From the NCBI GenBank assembly GCA_019359315.1, contig JAHHHO010000043.1, positions 1 through 48,912 on the forward strand: a stretch of 48,912 nucleotides of DNA. Direction: 5' to 3'. The stretch comes from Myxacorys californica WJT36-NPBG1 (GTDB lineage: Bacteria; Cyanobacteriota; Cyanobacteriia; Leptolyngbyales; Leptolyngbyaceae). Of the stretch, positions 43,232 through 48,912 are shown piece by piece (position 1 is the first letter of the stretch; the number at the start of each line of letters is the position of its first letter). Under the pieces are notes generated by a model, which searched no databases, had not been told where the DNA came from, and saw nothing but the letters and a program-made list of their open reading frames with translations. The position numbers and the translations under genes are program-made.

Positions 43232-43944
43232 ATATGTACCCTACTCCTAACAGAACGAAAAGACGAGGAATGGTCGTTCGTAACCTATGAAAACTGGACG
43301 ATTGCCTGGAGAAGCTGTTTTTTTATCAGCCTCAACTTATTACACGTCGATCGCGATTCAGTTATGCAGCAACTTCAAACCGTTTCTTGGTAATGCTTCT
43401 AGGAAAGAACAGAAGAAACGCATAGACTTTGTGTTACGAGGATGTGTCTGCGTTGCTCATTGTCTTGCTGGTTGCTCATTGTATTGGTAGAGGAAGTTCC
43501 AGATTGAGCAAATGTGATTGTCTAGTATCTCTTTATTTAAGCTGCGTAACCAACATAGTTGGACGTCAATTGATGGAAGTTATTTCGTCAAGCAGGCTGG
43601 CCATTCGCTGTTTTCTCCTTCTGAATAGCCATCTTCGAGCGTTAGAGGATCAATTAAATCTCCAGACTGAGCCAAGCTGACTGAGGTAGTGTGCGATCGG
43701 GGATATATACCACATTCATAGCTTTCTCCTTGATGAGTCATAAACGACAGCCGGGGCAGAAGCGATCTCATTTGCCTCTGTTAATTTCTCACGTTCAACC
43801 GCTAAGAATTATGCACGGGTTAACTTACGTCTTTGTTATTGCTGCCTAATTTTATCCGGACTACTGAACTTAGATTGCTTTATCCATAAGGCTTTAGCCC
43901 TCCTTATACAATCTAAATGTTTAACAGCTTATTTCATTCCAAGC
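43232..43944. other. Intergenic gap with two very short frames
   Basis: No clear gene lies in these 713 bases. On the minus strand, AAGGAGAAAGCT is followed by MNVVYIPDRTLPQSAWLSLE and one more residue (21 in all, around 43659-43724). GAAGGAGAAAACAGCG is followed by MASLLDEITSIN near 43570-43608. Both have ideal binding sites but are too short to judge. They may be leader peptides, or pieces of a decayed small gene. The gap separates the kinase group from the coiled-coil group. Confidence 0.4.
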
Positions 43945-45363
43945 TTATTTAGTCGCATTGAGCCAATTTTGGATCTCGTTGACTAGCCATATAAATTCTC
44001 CTTCGGTTGCTTGCCATTTCAACATATAGGTTCTTTTCGTGCGGATATTGACCCAAAATTGTGTATATGAAATCGCAGTGCTACTTGTGTAGTGAGTCAC
44101 TTCTGTTGGAATAATTGAGAGATATTGAATGTCTGAAATTCTGCCTACTTCCGACTTTGATTTATTCCGCACGGCAAAGCAATCGTTTGACGCATCCAAC
44201 CAAATAGAACCTAGACACGAGAGTTGATTGAATTTCGGGCTTCGTAGGTCAAAAACTGCGAATATACAGAAGACGATTTGGCTTAAGATGAAACCCCATC
44301 CCCCCAAACTATTAAACAAAAACGTACCCAACAAAGTCACGACAAAGTAAACGCTAAAACAGAACAAACTTGATGGATGGCGATATCCACGAAACTCTAT
44401 TTTCAGGGTGTCTTTTGTATTTTCCGTTACGACAATTCGAGGATTAACTCGTTGAACCTTTTTAGTTGAGTTGGGATGAAGTGTTTGAATTCTGCCAAGC
44501 AAAGAGTTCTGTGGTTGATTCAACGCTTCATACGCTTCATCAGCACTCGTGAATCGGCACTCTAAAGCAGGTTCGACCAGCTTTTCAATCCAACTGACAA
44601 AGCCAGGATTGATCGTAGCTCGATCGCTGAATTGAATTTTGAGATTATGTTGAGGTAAATCAACTGGGGCAGTTCCAGTCAAAAGATGAATAAGCGTTGC
44701 TCCCAATGCGTAGAGATCAGACGCTGCAACGGCACGCCCCCAAAACTGCTCCAAGGGCGCATAGCCCACCGTACCCACAACGGTAAACGAGATCCCTGTT
44801 AGGGCTGCTTGATCCTGCACGGCTCCAAAATCAACCAGCCAAATTTGTTGAGCTTGATCCAGAATCAGATTGCTGGGTTTAATATCCCGATGTAACACAG
44901 GAGGACATAACTTATGCAAGTACATCAAAATTTGCAAAACCTCTTCAGCAATCCGATGAACGTCTTGTTGACTAAATCGTTTTCCTTGTTCGAGTAACTC
45001 CTGGAGTGATGTTCCTTGAACATAGTCTTGAACGAGTCCCCACCAGCATAGAGTTGAGCGAGTCGTTTGATTCACTAAGAAATAATCGCGATATCGAGGA
45101 ATTTTAGAATAGTCAAGATTTTGTAGGACTTGTGCCTCTCGCTCAAATAGTCTCAAATCCTGCCATTGCATTTCGCTAAACATCAAGAGTTTCACAATGA
45201 TGGATTCAGGAGGCTCGATCGATAAGTCTGTGGCGAGCCAAGTTTGCCGACCTGCTGCGGATCGTCCTAAAGGGTGCTGGAGTTGATAACGGTCTTGTAA
45301 AATCAATCCCGACTTAAACACGGCTTTTGTTGAGTTAATGAGCGGTAAGATCAATTCGGTCAA
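43945..45363 (-). CDS. Ser/Thr protein kinase with two membrane helices
   Basis: The 472-residue protein has a Hanks-type kinase domain with K58 in SIIVKLL, HRDIKPSN (158-165) and DFGAVQ (178-183), and APLEQFWG in the activation-loop end. The glycine loop is weak (GRSAAGRQT), but the catalytic residues are present. After about 300 a linker leads to two hydrophobic helices, SSLFCFSVYFVVTLLGTFLF and GWGFILSQIVFCIFAVF, and then a small beta-rich end. Kinase and secreted protein genes lie 19 bases apart, an operon. The FHA protein at the other end of the run may read its phosphorylation. It differs from the WD40 kinase at 32096. Confidence 0.88.
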   Translation of the reverse strand: MTELILPLINSTKAVFKSGLILQDRYQLQHPLGRSAAGRQTWLATDLSIEPPESIIVKLLMFSEMQWQDLRLFEREAQVLQNLDYSKIPRYRDYFLVNQTTRSTLCWWGLVQDYVQGTSLQELLEQGKRFSQQDVHRIAEEVLQILMYLHKLCPPVLHRDIKPSNLILDQAQQIWLVDFGAVQDQAALTGISFTVVGTVGYAPLEQFWGRAVAASDLYALGATLIHLLTGTAPVDLPQHNLKIQFSDRATINPGFVSWIEKLVEPALECRFTSADEAYEALNQPQNSLLGRIQTLHPNSTKKVQRVNPRIVVTENTKDTLKIEFRGYRHPSSLFCFSVYFVVTLLGTFLFNSLGGWGFILSQIVFCIFAVFDLRSPKFNQLSCLGSIWLDASNDCFAVRNKSKSEVGRISDIQYLSIIPTEVTHYTSSTAISYTQFWVNIRTKRTYMLKWQATEGEFIWLVNEIQNWLNATK

Positions 45364-45382
45364 GTGCGTCTCGATTCTGAGA

Positions 45383-45991
45383 CTACTTCTGTGAGCTAAA
45401 AATCGTTCTCCAAGCTCTCACAGTACCTTTGCCAATTTCCATGTCTGTTGTTCTGCCATCCTGCCACTCTAAGCGAATTCGCATGTTCTCATTCGGAGCA
45501 GCAGGCAAGGCTGATGCTAGTTCAGGAGCGACAGATCCGCTTTCGTAGGTGTAAATCTTGCCCGCGATCGCAAATAAGATTGTTCGAGGAACATGATCGG
45601 TGTAAAACGTCTGAAAGACTGGCTCCTGGGTTGGATAGCTTTCTAGTCTTTGCTTATGCTTGCAATCATCGTCTTTTTTGCGCTCTGTTTTACGCTTGCA
45701 GTTATACTCAGGAACCCATTGAGTGACCCAAGCGGTTCGATATCCTGTCAGAATTGATTTCTTCTGGGTGTAAGTTGCGCGGATGCCTTGCTTTGACCAA
45801 CTACTGACAAAGGTGAAGTTATTTGCAAAGTGTTTGTCATACACAACAGCGCCATCAAATGGATCTTCAATGACCTGCGACCATTTAACCTTGGAGTTTT
45901 CTGTAATCGGTGCCGACTGCACAGCAAATGCAGTAGATGTCACGAAGGATGAAACTAGACCCAATCCCAAACTCAATAATGGCTTCTTCAT
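45383..45991 (-). CDS. Secreted hypothetical protein, 202 residues
   Basis: The N-terminus MKKPLLSLGLGLVSSFVTST followed by AFA is a clear signal peptide. The mature part is mixed beta, with a Cys pair in YNCKRKTERKKDDDCKHKQR, and ends in GRTTDMEIGKGTVRAWRTIF. I know no family. It lies between the protease-TPR gene and the kinase gene in the same direction, so it may be a periplasmic signal or substrate of the protease. Nothing indicates an enzyme. Confidence 0.7.
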   Translation of the reverse strand: MKKPLLSLGLGLVSSFVTSTAFAVQSAPITENSKVKWSQVIEDPFDGAVVYDKHFANNFTFVSSWSKQGIRATYTQKKSILTGYRTAWVTQWVPEYNCKRKTERKKDDDCKHKQRLESYPTQEPVFQTFYTDHVPRTILFAIAGKIYTYESGSVAPELASALPAAPNENMRIRLEWQDGRTTDMEIGKGTVRAWRTIFSSQK

Positions 45992-46046
45992 GCGAGTACC
46001 TATGGCCTGGAAGACATTAAACTCATGAAAGGAAATCTACAGGCAG

Positions 46047-47192
46047 TTACTTAGCAGTGAGTAACGTAATTTGATCTAGTGCAGCCCGATATCGATCTTG
46101 ATTGCCAAATTGTGAATAAAACTTTGCTGCCTGTTTGAAATCTGCGATCGCGGCTCCTCTATTTCCTTGCTGAACCTGAATCAGACCTCGGCTGTAAAAT
46201 GCATGTCCGAAGGTAATAGGGCTGCCCCAGTTCCGATTAATTCTAATCGCTTCACTGTAATCTCTGATTGCCTGTTGAGGCTGTTTCAGATTCGATGCAT
46301 AGAGTACGGCTCGGTTAAAATAAGCCATTGAGGCGGGTCTAAGCTGAATGGAGCGAGTGAAGTCCTCTAGTGCACCTTGATAGTCTCGCAGAAGGCGTCT
46401 TGTTATTCCTCGATTTGAGTACAACGTGGGATCGCTTGGATATCGTTGAATTCCTGCACTAAATACCTGTGATGCTTTCTGAAAATTATTTTGTCTGAGT
46501 TGAAGAAGCCCTACTGTTAGATAGTAGCCAATTTGTTGGGCTTGTACTCCGGCTGTGCTTCGCTGCCCAGGAAGGGCATTCAGGGCACCTACTGGAACTG
46601 CAAAATTGAAATTTGTCCCAGGAGTGCCTGATGTAACAATCCCGACAACATAGCCGTCCTCATTGAGCAATGGTCCGCCAGAACTTCCAAAGGTAACTGA
46701 TGCTGTAAATTGAATCAGACCCCTTCCATCGATTCGGCTCACGATTCCATCACTCAGGCTTCTCTCTAGCATTCCAGTTGCTTTAGGACTTGGATTTCCG
46801 ATCGCATAAACCTTCTGCCCAATTTGAGGTGGCACAGGTTGAATTCTCAAGCTTGGAAGCGGTTTTTTTGGCTGGATCTGGATCATTGCTAAATCAACGT
46901 TAGGATTGCGAGACACGACAGTGCCCTGATAAACTGAACCGTCTGCTAACTTAATCCGAACTTGTCGGTTATTTCTGACAACATGCTGATTAGTCAGAAT
47001 GAGACCTTTGGGGTTCAGAATAAACCCGCTTCCGCGACCGAGTGACCTGCCGTTTGGCACTTCTATCACAGCAACGGCAGGGCTGGATCGCTGATAGATT
47101 GTTGCTGGATCAAGTGCAAAAGCGGTATGAGTGACACCTAGCGAGATCGCAATAGAATTGAAAATAGTAACAGTCTTTGAAAGAAGTTTCAT
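46047..47192 (-). CDS. Exported trypsin-like serine protease with TPR repeats
   Basis: The 381-residue protein has a signal peptide (TVTIFNSIAISLGVTHTAFA). The HtrA-like protease part has H70 in LTNQHVV, D100 in NPNVDLAMI and S171 in FGSSGGPLL, the full triad. Instead of a PDZ domain, three or four TPR units follow (about 220-370), with YSNRGITRRLLRDYQGALED, YFNRAVLYASNLKQPQQAIR and FYSRGLIQVQQGNRGAAIAD. TPRs bind partner proteins, so it may process a component of the same cluster in the periplasm. It is the first gene of the minus-strand run; its promoter should lie in 47193-47440. Confidence 0.9.
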   Translation of the reverse strand: MKLLSKTVTIFNSIAISLGVTHTAFALDPATIYQRSSPAVAVIEVPNGRSLGRGSGFILNPKGLILTNQHVVRNNRQVRIKLADGSVYQGTVVSRNPNVDLAMIQIQPKKPLPSLRIQPVPPQIGQKVYAIGNPSPKATGMLERSLSDGIVSRIDGRGLIQFTASVTFGSSGGPLLNEDGYVVGIVTSGTPGTNFNFAVPVGALNALPGQRSTAGVQAQQIGYYLTVGLLQLRQNNFQKASQVFSAGIQRYPSDPTLYSNRGITRRLLRDYQGALEDFTRSIQLRPASMAYFNRAVLYASNLKQPQQAIRDYSEAIRINRNWGSPITFGHAFYSRGLIQVQQGNRGAAIADFKQAAKFYSQFGNQDRYRAALDQITLLTAK

Positions 47193-47439
47193 GGCAGTTC
47201 ATTGTAATAGTGATTGTGTTTTCTAACCTTTCGTCCTGGTTGAGGCAACGCCTTTGACAAACTATTTTTGAAGTAATAAAAACACTGAAAAAATGGGAGC
47301 AACCATCATGACTCAAAAGCTGAGAATGTCGCTCATTGAATTGGCGGCAACGGTTAGAAAGTTGGAATCGCGAGTGGTAAAGGGCAAACTTTTTCACCGA
47401 TCGTGATTATGAGTAACCATAGGAATGCTCCCTATTGCG

Positions 47440-47600
47440 TCAAAAAATAAGAATCGCAACAGCAGCAAACGTAGGTTTTGACACTGGCCTGATCATTTCA
47501 ACGAAAGTCCGAAGTGTACTGGTTCCATCAATGCAAGCAGTTTCTTCTAACTCTTTGGGCAAGTCAACAAAATATGTATCTACTGTATGAGACTCATTCT
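47440..47600 (-). pseudogene. ABC sugar permease fragment (EAA loop)
   Basis: The minus strand reads VDLPKELEETACIDGTSTLR then TFVEMIRPVSKPTFAAVAIL and a stop. This is the EAA loop of MalG-type permeases, the contact to the ATPase. Only about 50 residues remain, with a stop inside the next membrane helix. The rest of 47193-47725 has no convincing gene, only a 32-residue frame near 47309 (MTQKLRMSLIELAATVRKLE...). Confidence 0.7.
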
Positions 47601-47725
47601 TGCATCAAACCCCACAATGGAAAAAGAGCAAACAGGGGCAGATGAGAGCAGTTAAAGAATTCTAGGATGAAGTTTTTCAGCCGAATGCTAGGCTAATTCA
47701 CATTCATACTTGGATTCATATTCCT

Positions 47726-48912
47726 ATGAGAGTTAATCAGTGGTATGACAGGTTACACAGAATCTGGCGAAAACCTAGATTCGCTCTAATCGGCTTGGGA
47801 TTGTTGGCTGTTTGTCTAATGTTTGTTATGACAAGCAGCATGCTTCCATTAAATTTAATGCGATCGACGTTGCCAAACTCCAAAAAATCCTATGAGGATA
47901 AAGTCACGCTCAGTTTTGTAGTACCAAACGGTGAAGCAGCACAGTGGCAGTCTCTGATTGACGAATTTGAAACAATTCATCTTAACATTAACATCGATTT
48001 AGTGAATCTTCGTGACCAGAATGCAATCAAGCCGCAAGACCCTAGAGCCGTCAAACAGCAATACATTGATTCGTTCACATCCGAGAAAGTTCCTCGCTAC
48101 GACTTAGTTTTCATGGATATTATTTGGGTTCCTGAATTTGCAGAGGAAGGATGGATACGAGAGCTAGACATGAAAATCACAGATCCAGAATTGAAGGAAT
48201 TTCTCAGCGATGATGTCAATGGTGGAATTTATCAGGAAAAGCTGTATCGAATGCCCGTCCGCTCCGATTTTGGCTGGCTCTACTACCGCACCGATCTACT
48301 AAAGCAGGCAGGGTTTGAGCCACCAGAAACGTTTGATGACTTAGAAGAAATTTCTCGGAAACTTAAAGAGCAGGAAATGCCTTGGAGATATCTTTGGCAA
48401 GGACGACAAGCTGAAGGGCTCGTCACTGTGTTTGTTGAGGTTCTCCACGGATATGGCGGATTTTGGATTGACCTTAAAACTTTGGACGTGGGACTCGATC
48501 GACCTGAAGCGATCACAGCCGTTCAGTTTTTGCATAACACAATGTTCAGTCAGAATCCCATTTCTCCTAAAACACTGACCACTTATCGGGAAGATGAAAC
48601 GCTCAATCTGTTCCTAACTGGTAATGCCGCCTTTTTACGAAACTGGTCTTATGTTCTGGCACGAGCCAATGTAACGGACGCCAATGTAAAGAACTCTGAT
48701 ATCCGCAACAGAATTGGTGTGAAGCCAATGGTTCATGCACCGGGTTACACGAGCGGAGGCTGTCAGGGCGGCTGGGGCCTAGGAATCGCTAAAAAAACTC
48801 AGCATCCAAAAGAGGCTTGGGAGGCAGTTAAATTCTTCACAAGTGAGGCAGCACAGCGCAAACTCTTCCTAGCAGCTGGCGATGGATTACCCACACGACG
48901 AAAACTATTTAA
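47726..48912 (+). CDS. ABC-type sugar-binding protein, 3' end beyond window
   Basis: A frame of 395 codons runs from ATG 47726 off the window. It starts MRVNQWYDRLHRIWRKPRFA with a membrane anchor, LIGLGLLAVCLMFVM. The mature part has the SBP_bac_1 pattern: VTLSFVVPNGEAAQWQSLID, RYDLVFMDIIWVPEFAEEGW, LYRMPVRSDFGWLYYRTDLL, and SGGCQGGWGLGIAKKTQHPK. Such proteins bring sugars to an ABC importer. The only permease in view is the fragment on the other strand at 47440, so the transporter may be incomplete or continue beyond the window. An N-terminal helix without a lipobox suggests a membrane-anchored receptor. Confidence 0.88.
   Translation, partial: MRVNQWYDRLHRIWRKPRFALIGLGLLAVCLMFVMTSSMLPLNLMRSTLPNSKKSYEDKVTLSFVVPNGEAAQWQSLIDEFETIHLNINIDLVNLRDQNAIKPQDPRAVKQQYIDSFTSEKVPRYDLVFMDIIWVPEFAEEGWIRELDMKITDPELKEFLSDDVNGGIYQEKLYRMPVRSDFGWLYYRTDLLKQAGFEPPETFDDLEEISRKLKEQEMPWRYLWQGRQAEGLVTVFVEVLHGYGGFWIDLKTLDVGLDRPEAITAVQFLHNTMFSQNPISPKTLTTYREDETLNLFLTGNAAFLRNWSYVLARANVTDANVKNSDIRNRIGVKPMVHAPGYTSGGCQGGWGLGIAKKTQHPKEAWEAVKFFTSEAAQRKLFLAAGDGLPTRRKLF

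Noticed and set aside
47294-47406. Small plus-strand frame MTQKLRMSLIELAATVRKLE
   Set aside because: It is a plausible helix, but with only 32 residues, no clear binding site and no neighbours in the same direction; it may be a fragment of an old gene.

Overview
The window looks like cyanobacterial DNA, probably from a filamentous Leptolyngbya/Scytonema-like lineage. The octamer GCGATCGC (HIP1) recurs (for example 3511-3518 and 8750-8757). Gene types are also typical of cyanobacteria: WD40-linked Ser/Thr kinases, GumC/Wza-type proteins and a type V-K CRISPR-associated transposon. All identifications come from reading translated sequence and motif memory; no database search was possible.

Region 1 (1-2128) holds the 3' end of an AlkB-like dioxygenase gene, two or three very small genes including an excisionase-like one, and a tyrosine integrase gene broken by an in-frame TGA.

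Region 2 (2129-23011) is a complete-looking 20.9 kb CRISPR-associated transposon (CAST, type V-K). It has near-identical terminal inverted repeats, five transposase-binding-like repeats at each end, tnsB-tnsC-tniQ on the left, and on the right an HTH regulator, cas12k, a long tracrRNA and a two-repeat CRISPR array. The machinery carries unusual changes: a TAG stop at codon 21 of cas12k where the family has Trp, and Asn in place of the Walker B Glu of TnsC. Its cargo is defence-like. One part is a nuclease-methylase fusion with a specificity subunit and a HEPN-like protein (a BcgI-type restriction set), which has replaced the middle of an older type I hsdM...hsdR locus. A Cas4-like Fe-S nuclease and three proteins with Gly/Ala-rich hydrophobic segments that could be membrane effectors make up the rest.

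Region 3 (23012-29996) is an insertion-sequence graveyard: one intact IS110-type element, a second IS110-type transposase that has lost its first catalytic Asp, and remnants resembling IS1, IS5 and IS6 transposases. Between them lie a small hypothetical gene, a DUF2306-like membrane protein and an ADP-ribosylglycohydrolase.

Region 4 (29997-47192) is a 17 kb run of 13 genes all on the minus strand. It holds an FHA protein with a dynamin-like layout, two Ser/Thr kinases, a GumC/Wzc-like and a Wza-like envelope pair, four paralogous ~300-residue acidic coiled-coil proteins, a pre-toxin-domain toxin with an SMI1/KNR4 immunity protein, a small secreted protein and a trypsin-like protease with TPRs. 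I infer that this is a regulated envelope or contact-dependent toxin-delivery system, and it is the best candidate in the window for an undescribed system. Region 5 (47193-48912) holds a fragment of an ABC sugar permease and the 5' part of a sugar-binding protein gene.
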